Assembly: GCF_022809355.1 (NCBI RefSeq)
Contig: NZ_JAKZMM010000027.1
Location: 1 to 57,295, forward strand
Length of the DNA stretch: 57,295 nucleotides
Direction: 5' to 3'
From: Parabacteroides faecalis
GTDB taxonomy: Bacteria; Bacteroidota; Bacteroidia; Bacteroidales; Tannerellaceae
A model generated the notes under the pieces. That model saw only the letters and a list, made by a program, of their open reading frames with translations. It did not search any database and was not told the origin of the DNA. Below are positions 26,010 to 34,713 of the stretch, piece after piece (position 1 is the first letter of the stretch; every line of letters begins with the position of its first letter). Both the position numbers and the translations under genes were made by a program.

Positions 26010-26393
26010 ATGGCTATGAAAAATGAATGCTTCTCTTTTGAAAATTTGAATGTTTGGAAAGAATCTCGAAAATTTGTGCTTTCAACATACAGATTGTTAG
26101 ATCAATTTCCTCCGTATGAGAAATTTGCATTATGTGATCAATTAAGAAGAGCTGTTATTTCAGTTCCTTCTAATATTGCTGAAGGCAGTGGGCGTTTGTC
26201 TTTAAAAGAAAAGATTCGGTTTATTGAGATTGCCTATGCTTCTTTAATGGAAGTTTATTGTCAATTATTATTGGCTTTAGATTTAGGTTATATTTCTTCT
26301 AATGATATGATTACCATAAAAAGAGATGTTCATTTAATAGCCAAAATGTTAAACGGATTGAAGTTTAGTTTTAGTAAACAAGGTATGGAGTAG
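26010..26393 (+). CDS. Four-helix-bundle protein (S23/TIGR02436 family)
   Basis: A 127-residue protein of the four-helix-bundle family first noted as the product of 23S rRNA intervening sequences, also related in fold to the Avd protein of diversity-generating retroelements. Signatures: FENLNVWKESRKF, LCDQLRRAVISVPSNIAEGSGR, FIEIAYASLMEVYCQL. The function is unknown, with RNA or nucleic-acid binding proposed. Start could be the ATG at 26010 or 26016. It sits between two GGTTAT/ATAACC arrays, interrupts the capE-capF pair, has its own -7 box, and its TAG stop is part of the downstream array. Codon use is AT-rich compared with capE and capF. Confidence 0.9.
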   Translation: MAMKNECFSFENLNVWKESRKFVLSTYRLLDQFPPYEKFALCDQLRRAVISVPSNIAEGSGRLSLKEKIRFIEIAYASLMEVYCQLLLALDLGYISSNDMITIKRDVHLIAKMLNGLKFSFSKQGME

Positions 26394-26552
26394 GTTACTA
26401 GGTTATCCGGTTATAAGGTTATAAGGTTATAAGCATTAACCACATAACCATCTAACCATATCACCACATAACCATATCACCAAATCACCACATAACCACA
26501 TCACCACATAACCATCTAACCACATAACCAAATCACCACATAACCACTTCAC
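26392..26552. repeat. Self-complementary GGTTAT/ATAACC array 2
   Basis: Starts inside the stop codon of the four-helix-bundle gene (TAGGTTACTAGGTTAT) with a short G-strand half to about 26433, then a longer ACCACATAACC/ACCATATCACC half. The junction GGTTATAAGCATTAACC also occurs in array 3. Confidence 0.85.
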
Positions 26553-26571
26553 ATACAATAAACTTAAGAAA

Positions 26572-27771
26572 ATGAAAGTTCTCGTCACCGGCGCTAAAGG
26601 CTTTGTTGGAAAAAACCTATGCGCTCAGTTGAAAAATATAAAAGACGGAAAAGCCCGTTGCTATGGCGATTTAACCATAGAGGCGGTCTATGAATACGAT
26701 ATCGATTCTACTGCCGAAGAACTGGATACCTACTGTCGTGATTGCGACTTCGTATTCAATCTGGCAGGGGTGAATCGGCCGAAAGAGCAGAGTGAGTTTA
26801 TGGAAGGAAACTTCGGCTTTGCTTCTACCTTGCTGGATACGTTGAAGAAACACGGGAATACCTGCCCGGTGATGCTTTCTTCATCCATTCAGGCTACCTT
26901 GGCAGGCCGTTTCGGTACTTCCGAATATGGAAAGAGCAAGAAGGCTGGGGAAGAACTGTTCTTCGCTTATGGCCAGGAGACAGGAGCCAAGGTATTGGTG
27001 TACCGCTTCCCGAATCTGTACGGGAAATGGTGTCGCCCCAATTACAACTCGGCGGTAGCTACTTTCTGCCATAACATCGCCCACGACCTGCCCATTCAGG
27101 TAAACGATCCGAATGTGGAACTGGAACTGCTGTATATCGATGATCTGGTAGAAGAGATGATCGATGCCTTGCAGGGAAAAGAACATCATTGCGAGTTTGA
27201 CGGGGTGAATGCCGTCATGCAGGCCGATGGTCGTTATTGTGCTGCTCCGGTTACCCATCATGTGAAGTTAGGGGCGATCGTTGATCTGCTCTATCAGTTT
27301 GCCGACCTGCCCAAGACATTGATGATCCCGGAAATTCCAGCCGATAGCTTTGCCAAAAGGTTGTTCAGTACCTATTTGAGTTATCTGCCTCAAGAAAAGG
27401 CCATCTTCGACTTGAATATGAATGTAGACGACCGGGGTAGCTTCACCGAATTGGTACATACCCTGAATTGTGGTCAGGTATCCATCAACATTTCCAAACC
27501 GGGTATCACCAAAGGGCAACACTGGCATCACACCAAATGGGAACAGTTCGTCGTCGTTTCCGGTCACGGACTCATTCAGCTCCGTAAGGAAGGAACCGAT
27601 GAAATCCTGAATTATGAAGTTAGTGGCGACAAGATCCAAAGTGTCATCATGCTTCCGGGTTATACTCATAATATTATTAACCTGTCTGAAACCGAAAATC
27701 TGGTTACAGTGATGTATTGCAACGAAATTTTCGACAAGAACAGGCCGGATACTTATTTTGATAAAGTGTAG
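26572..27771 (+). CDS. capF: CapF-type reductase with C-terminal cupin domain
   Basis: A 399-residue bifunctional protein. Residues 1-270 form an NAD(P)-dependent short-chain dehydrogenase (VTGAKGFVGKNL at 5-16, FNLAGVNRP, YGKSK active site near 123). Residues about 285-399 form a cupin (DDRGSFTELVHT, GQHWHHTKWEQFVVVSGHG). This is the domain order of S. aureus CapF/WbjC, which epimerises at C-3 and reduces the CapE product to UDP-N-acetyl-6-deoxy-L-talosamine. CapG at 28.1 kb would complete UDP-L-FucNAc synthesis. GGTTAT arrays flank it on both sides. Confidence 0.94.
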   Translation: MKVLVTGAKGFVGKNLCAQLKNIKDGKARCYGDLTIEAVYEYDIDSTAEELDTYCRDCDFVFNLAGVNRPKEQSEFMEGNFGFASTLLDTLKKHGNTCPVMLSSSIQATLAGRFGTSEYGKSKKAGEELFFAYGQETGAKVLVYRFPNLYGKWCRPNYNSAVATFCHNIAHDLPIQVNDPNVELELLYIDDLVEEMIDALQGKEHHCEFDGVNAVMQADGRYCAAPVTHHVKLGAIVDLLYQFADLPKTLMIPEIPADSFAKRLFSTYLSYLPQEKAIFDLNMNVDDRGSFTELVHTLNCGQVSINISKPGITKGQHWHHTKWEQFVVVSGHGLIQLRKEGTDEILNYEVSGDKIQSVIMLPGYTHNIINLSETENLVTVMYCNEIFDKNRPDTYFDKV

Positions 27772-28085
27772 TTATTGAGGTTATTAGGTTATAGGGTTAC
27801 GAGGTTATTAGGTTACTACTTGGTTATTGGGTTATAAGGTTACTATTAGGTTATAGGGTTACGAGGTTATTAGGTTACTACTTGGTTATTGGGTTATAAG
27901 GTTACTATTAGGTTATAGGGTTATAAGGTTACTTGGTTATAAGCATTAACCACATAACCATCTAACCACATCACCATATCACCACATAACCACATCACCA
28001 CATAACCATATCACCATCTAACCACATAACCACATAACCACATAACCGCATCACCACATAACCATCTAACCATATCACCGCATAA
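27771..28085. repeat. Self-complementary GGTTAT/ATAACC array 3 with 62-bp tandem copy
   Basis: About 315 bp between capF and capG. The G-strand half contains a 62-bp unit present twice in direct succession (27783-27844 and 27845-27906) and the start of a third. The second half is ACCACATAACC/ACCATCTAACC units. The array begins at the stop codon of capF. Confidence 0.87.
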
Positions 28086-28098
28086 TAAACAGAAAAAT

Positions 28099-29277
28099 AT
28101 GAAAACAGACTATTCCGATATTCATTTCGCCAACAATGGGAAGTTAAAACTGTTGATCATTGTGGGCACACGGCCGGAGATTATCCGTCTGGCTGCCGTT
28201 ATTAATAAGACACGTAAGTACTTTGATGTGATTCTGGCACATACCGGACAGAATTACGATTATAACCTGAACGGTATCTTCTTCCGGGATTTGAAGTTGA
28301 AAGATCCGGAAGTCTATATGAATGCCGTAGGGGATGACCTGGGTGCTACTTGTGGTAATATCATCAATGCCAGCTACAAGCTGATGGTGGCTACGAAGCC
28401 GGATGCCGTGTTGGTGTTGGGCGATACCAATTCCTGTCTGAGTGTGATTGCGGCCAAACGTCTGCATATTCCGATCTTCCACATGGAAGCCGGAAACCGT
28501 TGTAAGGACGAATGCCTGCCGGAAGAAACGAACCGTCGGATAGTCGATATTATCTCGGATGTGAATATGGCGTATTCCGAACATGCACGCCGTTATCTGG
28601 CAGACTGTGGACTGCCGAAAGAACGTACCTATGTGACCGGTTCACCAATGGCAGAAGTACTGCATGAGAACTTGGCTGAGATCGAAGCATCCGATGTTCA
28701 CCAGCGGTTGGGATTGGAGAAAGGCAAATACATTTTGTTGAGTGCCCATCGGGAAGAAAACATCGATACCGAGAAGAACTTTACTTCCCTGTTTACGGCG
28801 ATCAACCGGATGGCAGAGAAATACGATATGCCGATTCTTTACAGTTGTCATCCCCGTTCACGTAACCGTTTGGCTGCCTCAGGCTTTCAGTTAGATCCCC
28901 GTGTGATCCAGCATGAACCCTTAGGCTTCCATGATTACAATTGTTTACAGATGAATGCCTTTGCTGTGGTTTCCGATTCAGGAACCCTGCCGGAAGAAAG
29001 CTCCTTCTTTACCTCCGTAGGACATCCTTTCCCGGCAATCTGTATCCGTACTTCTACCGAACGTCCGGAAGCCTTGGATAAAGCCTGTTTCATCTTGGCG
29101 GGTATTGATACCACCTCGTTATTACAAGCTGTTGATACAGCCATCACCATGAATCAGAATGGTGATTACGGTATTCCGGTTCCGGATTATGTGGAAGAGA
29201 ATGTCTCTACCAAAGTGGTTAAGATTATCCAGTCTTATACGGGAGTTGTGAATAAGATGGTTTGGAGGAAGGATTAA
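28099..29277 (+). CDS. capG: UDP-N-acetylglucosamine 2-epimerase-family enzyme, CapG type
   Basis: A 392-residue GT-B-fold non-hydrolysing 2-epimerase. Motifs: IVGTRPEIIRLAAVI near 20-34, GDTNSCLS near 118, HMEAGNRCKDECLPEETNRRIVD, SAHREEN near 218, SDSGTLPEESSFF near 297. The extended N-terminus and CKDECLPEE fit CapG/WbjD/FnlC, which epimerises UDP-N-acetyl-6-deoxy-talosamine to UDP-L-FucNAc, rather than WecB. It completes the CapE-CapF-CapG set. It ends the GC-richer part of the locus; the next genes are strongly AT-rich. Confidence 0.94.
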   Translation: MKTDYSDIHFANNGKLKLLIIVGTRPEIIRLAAVINKTRKYFDVILAHTGQNYDYNLNGIFFRDLKLKDPEVYMNAVGDDLGATCGNIINASYKLMVATKPDAVLVLGDTNSCLSVIAAKRLHIPIFHMEAGNRCKDECLPEETNRRIVDIISDVNMAYSEHARRYLADCGLPKERTYVTGSPMAEVLHENLAEIEASDVHQRLGLEKGKYILLSAHREENIDTEKNFTSLFTAINRMAEKYDMPILYSCHPRSRNRLAASGFQLDPRVIQHEPLGFHDYNCLQMNAFAVVSDSGTLPEESSFFTSVGHPFPAICIRTSTERPEALDKACFILAGIDTTSLLQAVDTAITMNQNGDYGIPVPDYVEENVSTKVVKIIQSYTGVVNKMVWRKD

Positions 29278-29519
29278 AACTCTTTTGGCTGCTATAAATA
29301 GGTTTTTCAGAGTGGTCTTTTTAGATAGAGTTACTAAAAAATACTCAATGTAAATTTTAAAACATATTTTTAATCAGCTTTGTTTTAGGAAAATTTAAAG
29401 AGTTCTTTCTTTAAGTGGAGTATTTACTATTTTATGTATATACTTGAAGTAAAAAAGTGTAAATAATATAATTGATTTATTAGGGTATTCATTATATCAG
29501 TAGATCCTAAAGGAAGAGA
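29278..29519. other. AT-rich intergenic region before the polymerase gene
   Basis: About 240 bp with long A/T runs and no recognisable gene, repeat or -7 box. It marks a sharp compositional switch from capG to the low-GC serotype-specific genes. Confidence 0.5.
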
Positions 29520-30788
29520 ATGTTAAATGAATATCAATTATTTTTTATGGATTATATTGTGAATTTAAGACAAACTAAGCAGCCGAAGTTTCGTAATAGC
29601 GTCGCTTTTATGTTTATAGTTTATTGGGCTATACTAGTTGCGTGGCAAAATATTAGTGGTACAGAAGCTAGAACTGGTATTGATTCTATAATCAAAATGG
29701 GGTTGTTGTTTTATTTTGTTAGATTCTATATTTTACGAATGAACGGGTTTAGTTCAAAGATAGGAAGTATATTTTTATTATCAGTTGTTTTATTGTTGAC
29801 TGCTTTTCGTACTGAAACATTCTCATTAAGTATTGTTATTGCTTATATTTATCCTGTATTATTTATGAGTATGGTATATGGAATTGGTGATAGGTTTGTT
29901 ATATCAAAACCGCAACTTATTTCTTTCTGTAACTGTGTCATTGTAATTACTCTTTATGCGGTAATTTATGCAATTATTTTCTGTTGGGATCAGTTTCAAA
30001 GAGCTTCTTCAGTGAGCCAAGCTTATGGGAATGAGTTACGTTCTTTTTTTTACAGCAGTCACGAATATGGTTTATATTTGGTTTCTGCAATTGTTTCTTG
30101 CTTTATTTGTCTTATATTTCAGCCATTAGCTTCGGGGTTTAAAAAAAAGATTTATATCATTTGTATGGCGTTATTTGTAATCAATTTGTTGTTAACTTTC
30201 TCTAGGACCTCTATTTTTGCTCTTTTGATATTTATGATAATATTTTCTATTGTGGGAAAAGGAAAACTTAGAAAATGGATTAGAATATTTCTTATAGCAA
30301 GTGTATTAATACTCGTGTTCTCTGCTGATTTATCTAATTTCTTTTATAGTATTATACTTAAAGAGAATAATACAGGAGGTAGAGATGTGTTACTTCAAGG
30401 GGCTTTTCAGTATTTTTCTAACGGTTCTATAATAGAAAAAATATTTGGTTTCGGGATTACTACAACAAGGGCTTTTTTTGGTGATGTATATGAGCATGGA
30501 AGTGTTCATAATGGTTATGCTCAAATATTGCTTTATTATGGTATATTTGGTTTGGTTTGTTTGATTATATTTATATGGTCACAAATAGTTGCGTGCATGC
30601 GATTAATAAAAAGGAATCGATTATTAGGAGCCCTATTTTTAGGACTTGTGTTATCGGCATCTGCAATGATGTTTGCAAATACATCAATTATTTTTAATTC
30701 ATCTATCGACTCATATTTTCTTACAATATTCATGTTTATTGTTCCAAAATATGTACGAAATGCAATTCGGTATGGAGTGTTTGAATAA
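29520..30788 (+). CDS. O-antigen/capsule polymerase (Wzy-like)
   Basis: A 422-residue protein with about 11 hydrophobic helices and a larger hydrophilic loop near residues 280-335 (NTGGRDVLLQGAFQYFSNG, FFGDVYEHGSVHNGYAQILL). The H-N-x-Y-x-Q-x-L-x-Y-G pattern is typical of the O-antigen polymerase/ligase fold. It would join undecaprenyl-linked repeat units in the outer leaflet of the inner membrane. Wzy proteins have little sequence identity, so the call rests on topology, the loop motif and context. Confidence 0.85.
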   Translation: MLNEYQLFFMDYIVNLRQTKQPKFRNSVAFMFIVYWAILVAWQNISGTEARTGIDSIIKMGLLFYFVRFYILRMNGFSSKIGSIFLLSVVLLLTAFRTETFSLSIVIAYIYPVLFMSMVYGIGDRFVISKPQLISFCNCVIVITLYAVIYAIIFCWDQFQRASSVSQAYGNELRSFFYSSHEYGLYLVSAIVSCFICLIFQPLASGFKKKIYIICMALFVINLLLTFSRTSIFALLIFMIIFSIVGKGKLRKWIRIFLIASVLILVFSADLSNFFYSIILKENNTGGRDVLLQGAFQYFSNGSIIEKIFGFGITTTRAFFGDVYEHGSVHNGYAQILLYYGIFGLVCLIIFIWSQIVACMRLIKRNRLLGALFLGLVLSASAMMFANTSIIFNSSIDSYFLTIFMFIVPKYVRNAIRYGVFE

Positions 30789-30816
30789 TATAGCAAAAGT
30801 AATTATAGCAGACAAT

Positions 30817-31881
30817 ATGGATTCATTGAATTTTAATAAAGATAAACTAGGAAATACTCAACCTAATTCCCATGGTAATAATTCAACTTTTGATATAGAT
30901 TTTGTTGTGTTATGGGTAGATTCAAACGACTCTGATTGGCAGATAGAAAAAGCAAAATTTTCTCCTAAAAAATCAGAAGATGTAAGTCTTATTAGGTATC
31001 AAAATTGGGATAATATTAAATATTGGTTTCGTGCAGTAGCCAAATATGCACCATGGGTTAGACAAATTCATTTTGTAACGTGTGGTCAACTGCCTGAATG
31101 GCTTAATATTAAGCATCCTAAAATTAATTGGGTCAAGCATTCTGATTATATGCCGGCAGATGCTTTGCCTACGTTCAATTCAAGTGCTATTGAAATAGGA
31201 ATTAATCATATTCCTAATTTGGCTGAGCATTTTGTGTTTTTTAATGATGATATTTTTTTGACAGCGCCAATTACTCCAGAATATTTTTTCAAAAATGGGA
31301 ATCCATATGATATGCCAGGTTTTTTATCTCCACCTAAAAAAGTTGTAGGAAATGTTTTTTCTTCTTTGCTTTTAAATAATTCCAATATTCTACAAAAACA
31401 TTTTTCTAAAGAACAACTACTTAAAAGTCGAATTCACGAATGGTTAAATCCTAAAATGGGAAAAACCTTTTTACGTACTCTATATCATTTTTTTTCTAAA
31501 GGTTTCCCAGGATTTGTTATTCCTCACCTTTCTACTCCTTATTTGAAAAGTGATTTTGATAAGGTTTGGAATATAGAATCTCAGATACTAAGTGAGACTC
31601 AACGGCATAGATTTCGAAACGAGGATGATGTTACGCATCTTCTCATCCGAAATTGGCGTATGTGTGAAGGATGTTACGTTCCAAAAAAATCAAAAGGTAA
31701 GTATTTTTCGGTGGATGGAGAAAAAACAGCAAGATCAGTTGCTGCAGCTATTATTGATCGAAAGTATCCTGAGATATGTATTAATGAGGTATGTAGCGGG
31801 GATCTCTTTGAAAAGGTCAAGAAGATTATAAATGAAGCTTTTAATCGTACTTTATGTGATGTTTGTGAGTTCGAAAAATGA
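30817..31881 (+). CDS. Stealth-family hexose-1-phosphate transferase
   Basis: A 354-residue Stealth protein (the family of bacterial capsule phosphotransferases and human GNPTAB). CR1 is DIDFVVLWVDSNDSDW near residue 23. CR2 covers RYQNWDNIKYWFRAVAKYAPWV to HFVFFNDDIFL. CR3 and CR4 motifs follow further on (WNIESQ...RNEDDVTHLLIRNW). Members move hexose-1-phosphate to a sugar, making phosphodiester-linked polymers. The start at 30817 is preferred; 30772 is possible and overlaps the polymerase gene. It adds a negative charge to the predicted glycan. Confidence 0.9.
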   Translation: MDSLNFNKDKLGNTQPNSHGNNSTFDIDFVVLWVDSNDSDWQIEKAKFSPKKSEDVSLIRYQNWDNIKYWFRAVAKYAPWVRQIHFVTCGQLPEWLNIKHPKINWVKHSDYMPADALPTFNSSAIEIGINHIPNLAEHFVFFNDDIFLTAPITPEYFFKNGNPYDMPGFLSPPKKVVGNVFSSLLLNNSNILQKHFSKEQLLKSRIHEWLNPKMGKTFLRTLYHFFSKGFPGFVIPHLSTPYLKSDFDKVWNIESQILSETQRHRFRNEDDVTHLLIRNWRMCEGCYVPKKSKGKYFSVDGEKTARSVAAAIIDRKYPEICINEVCSGDLFEKVKKIINEAFNRTLCDVCEFEK

Positions 31882-31908
31882 ATGTGTTTTTATAGAAGAA
31901 AGAATTAG

Positions 31909-33165
31909 ATGATAAATCAGAAAGTTTTAGTAATATCTTGTGAGGCTTTTTCGGATTCAAATTCGAATGGGCGGACTATAAAAAATATGTTGCTACATAT
32001 ACCCAAGTTATGTATAGCTCAGTTCTATATACATGGTATTCCTGATACGGGATTTTGTGAACATTACTTTAGAGTGTCAGATAATGATGCGTTGAGAGCC
32101 TTTTTGGGGAAAAGATCAAGACAAATTTCTACTAGTGATAGTCAGAAAATAGATGCTAAAAATTGTTTAAAACCTAAAAGAAGTTACCGTAATCTTGTTT
32201 TAAGGAATATTGTATGGCAAAGTAGACGATGGTGGACAAAGGATTTTGATGCATTCCTTTTATCATTCAGTCCTGATATTGTTTTGTTGCAGGCTGGCGA
32301 CTCTCCTTTTATGTATAGCATAGCTATTCAAGTTGCTAATTTTTGCAAAGCTAAATTGGTAATGTATAATTCAGAATCCTACGTCCTAAAAAAGTATATG
32401 TACGCATCGACAAGAAAAAATGATTTTTGGCATTTTTTGCTGATGAATAGTCTTCAAAGACAGTATAGAAAATTTATGAAACGTGTGGATTACTGTATTT
32501 ATAGTATGGAAGCATTAGAAGAGGTTTATCAACAAAAATTTCCTCATAAAAATAAGAGTTGTTCACTCTATACTGTTAGTGAATTTTTGCCTGTTTCTGA
32601 TAAAGGAGGTGAAGTATTTAGTCTTTTATATTGTGGTAATTTGGGTGTTGGGAGAGATAAACCTTTGGCAGAATTAGCTAAAATTTTATATGAAGTAGAT
32701 AAAACAGCAGTTTTTGATATTTATGGTAGATTTACAAATAAAGAATCGGAAGAATTAGTTTGCAGTAATCCTAATGTTCACTTTCATGGTTTTGTTGATT
32801 ATAAAGAAATTCCTAATCTAATGGAGAAGGCATCAATGCTTGTGCATTGTGAAAATAACGATCGTTTGGAAAATCTAAAATATGCTTTTTCTACCAAAAT
32901 TGCAGATTCAATAGCAAGTACACGCCCTTTTTTAGTCTATGCATCTCGTGAGTATCCTTTTATTCAATATTTACAAAAAAATAATTGTGCACATATTGCG
33001 TCTACACCGGAAGAACTAAAGGAAATTCTGAAAAAGTGTATTAAAGATAAGAAGTTCCGTTTTAAGTATTCTGAAAATGCAAAATTGACTGCATTGAGGA
33101 ATCATAATAAAGAAGTAAATAGTAGGAAGATGATTGAAATTTTAAATAATTTGCATCATATTTAG
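31909..33165 (+). CDS. Glycosyltransferase, GT4-like
   Basis: A 418-residue GT-B-type transferase. The N-terminal half has VISCEAFSDSNSNGRTIKNML and DIVLLQAGDSPFMY; the C-terminal half has the donor-domain signs VFSLLYCGNLGVGRDKPL, NVHFHGFVDYKEIPNLMEKASMLVHCE and the acidic/aliphatic ending typical of family 4. It would add one sugar of the repeat unit from a nucleotide donor on the cytoplasmic side. Linkage cannot be told. It lies 28 bp after the Stealth gene. Confidence 0.85.
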   Translation: MINQKVLVISCEAFSDSNSNGRTIKNMLLHIPKLCIAQFYIHGIPDTGFCEHYFRVSDNDALRAFLGKRSRQISTSDSQKIDAKNCLKPKRSYRNLVLRNIVWQSRRWWTKDFDAFLLSFSPDIVLLQAGDSPFMYSIAIQVANFCKAKLVMYNSESYVLKKYMYASTRKNDFWHFLLMNSLQRQYRKFMKRVDYCIYSMEALEEVYQQKFPHKNKSCSLYTVSEFLPVSDKGGEVFSLLYCGNLGVGRDKPLAELAKILYEVDKTAVFDIYGRFTNKESEELVCSNPNVHFHGFVDYKEIPNLMEKASMLVHCENNDRLENLKYAFSTKIADSIASTRPFLVYASREYPFIQYLQKNNCAHIASTPEELKEILKKCIKDKKFRFKYSENAKLTALRNHNKEVNSRKMIEILNNLHHI

Positions 33166-33175
33166 AGATAGAAAA

Positions 33176-34711
33176 ATGAATTTTAAGAGTTTAACGCAAA
33201 GTAGTGCTATGCTAATGGTCGTGATTGTGATATCAAAACTTATTGGCATGTTAAGAGATGTTGTTCTTGCAAATTACTTTGGTACATCAAATATTAGTGA
33301 TGCCTACTTGATTGCATCATCTGTTCCTGTATTGTTATTTTACTTTATTGGTCATTCTCTTTCTACTGCTTATATACCAATGTTTAATAAAGTAAAACAC
33401 GAGAAAGGAAGTCTATCATCACTGAGATTTACTGATAATTTATTGACAATTTCATTGTTGTTAAGTTCTGTAATAGTTGTTACTCTATTGCTTTTCCCAT
33501 CTGTAGTTGTTAAATTATTTGCTGCAGGTTTTGATTCTGAAACAGCGCAAATTTCAGCAAACCTTATTAGGCTATGTGCTCCCTCTATCTATTTAATGAC
33601 AATTATTAATATTTATGGTGGCTTTTTGCAAGCCAATAGAAACTTTTTGGCTCCGGCAGCTATTTCTCTTCCACGTAATATTGTGGTTGTTATTTCAGTC
33701 ATGTTAGCTGCGTCATTTGGATACGATATTTTAGGTTGGGGATTACTTGTTTCATATATATTTGAATTTGTATTCCTTTTACCTTTTGTTCTTAGAAAGC
33801 ACTATCAATATCGACCTTTTTTAAACTTAAAAGATGAATACATAAAAAAAACACTGTATGTTGTAGCTCCTATTCTATTAGGAATGTGTGTCGGTCAAGT
33901 AAATAAGATTGTTGACCGCTCAATGGCTTCTACAATTATTGTAGGGGGTATTTCTGCTTTAAATTATGCGTCAATAATCAATAATGCTGTTCAAGAAATA
34001 TTAGTTACTGGTATTATTACAATTTTGTTTGCGAATTGTGCAGAGTTAGTTGCAAAAGGAGAACATGATAGAGTTAAGATAAAACTATCAAACACTATAG
34101 ACTCGTTGATTTTTATATTGATACCTGCTATTATAGGAGTCATACTTTTAGCTGACCCTATAGTTAAATTGATATTATGTCGAGGTGAATTTAATCAAAA
34201 ATCACTTCAAATGACGGTCGGTGCTTTGCGATGTTATTCATGTGGGTTATTATTTCTTGCTCTAAGAGATACTTTAGTTAAAGTCTTTTATGCGTATAAG
34301 GAAACTCGAATTACAACACTTGTATCGATATGTGCAATCTTAATTAACATTGGTTTAAATATTATATTAGGGAAGCTGTTTGGCATTAATGGTCTTGCTA
34401 TTGCAACTAGCATTTCTGCTATGTTTAATAGTATTGTGTTGATTGTGGCTTTTTATAAGTTTCATGGTAATATATACATCAAAAATATAATGAATAATTT
34501 AGCAAAATCTATAATATGTAGCATAGGTATGTGTATATGTATTTTATTATCGCAAAAATTATTGAGTCAATCTGATATTAATGGGTTGTTTAGTTTGTTT
34601 ATACAAGTTTTAATAGGTATGACTATATATCTTTTATTGTCTTTTTGCGTTCGTTCTTCTGTTTTAATGACTTATGTGGCAAAATTTACAAATCGTAAAT
34701 TGCAGTTATAA
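33176..34711 (+). CDS. MurJ/MviN-type lipid flippase (Wzx role)
   Basis: A 511-residue integral membrane protein with about 14 helices of the MOP superfamily. The N-terminus (SKLIGMLRDVVLANYFGTSNISDAYLIA) and mid-region (VDRSMASTIIVGGISALNYA) match MurJ/MviN more than classical Wzx. It starts 11 bp after the GT4 gene and ends 3 bp before the next transferase. In this locus it most likely flips the polysaccharide repeat unit, because no other flippase is seen. The housekeeping murJ is expected elsewhere. Confidence 0.9.
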   Translation: MNFKSLTQSSAMLMVVIVISKLIGMLRDVVLANYFGTSNISDAYLIASSVPVLLFYFIGHSLSTAYIPMFNKVKHEKGSLSSLRFTDNLLTISLLLSSVIVVTLLLFPSVVVKLFAAGFDSETAQISANLIRLCAPSIYLMTIINIYGGFLQANRNFLAPAAISLPRNIVVVISVMLAASFGYDILGWGLLVSYIFEFVFLLPFVLRKHYQYRPFLNLKDEYIKKTLYVVAPILLGMCVGQVNKIVDRSMASTIIVGGISALNYASIINNAVQEILVTGIITILFANCAELVAKGEHDRVKIKLSNTIDSLIFILIPAIIGVILLADPIVKLILCRGEFNQKSLQMTVGALRCYSCGLLFLALRDTLVKVFYAYKETRITTLVSICAILINIGLNIILGKLFGINGLAIATSISAMFNSIVLIVAFYKFHGNIYIKNIMNNLAKSIICSIGMCICILLSQKLLSQSDINGLFSLFIQVLIGMTIYLLLSFCVRSSVLMTYVAKFTNRKLQL

Positions 34712-34713
34712 TA

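Noticed and set aside
25779-28085. GGTTAT/ATAACC arrays as CRISPR arrays
   Set aside because: Units are short and degenerate, there are no unique spacers of constant length, the two halves are complementary, and no cas gene is near.
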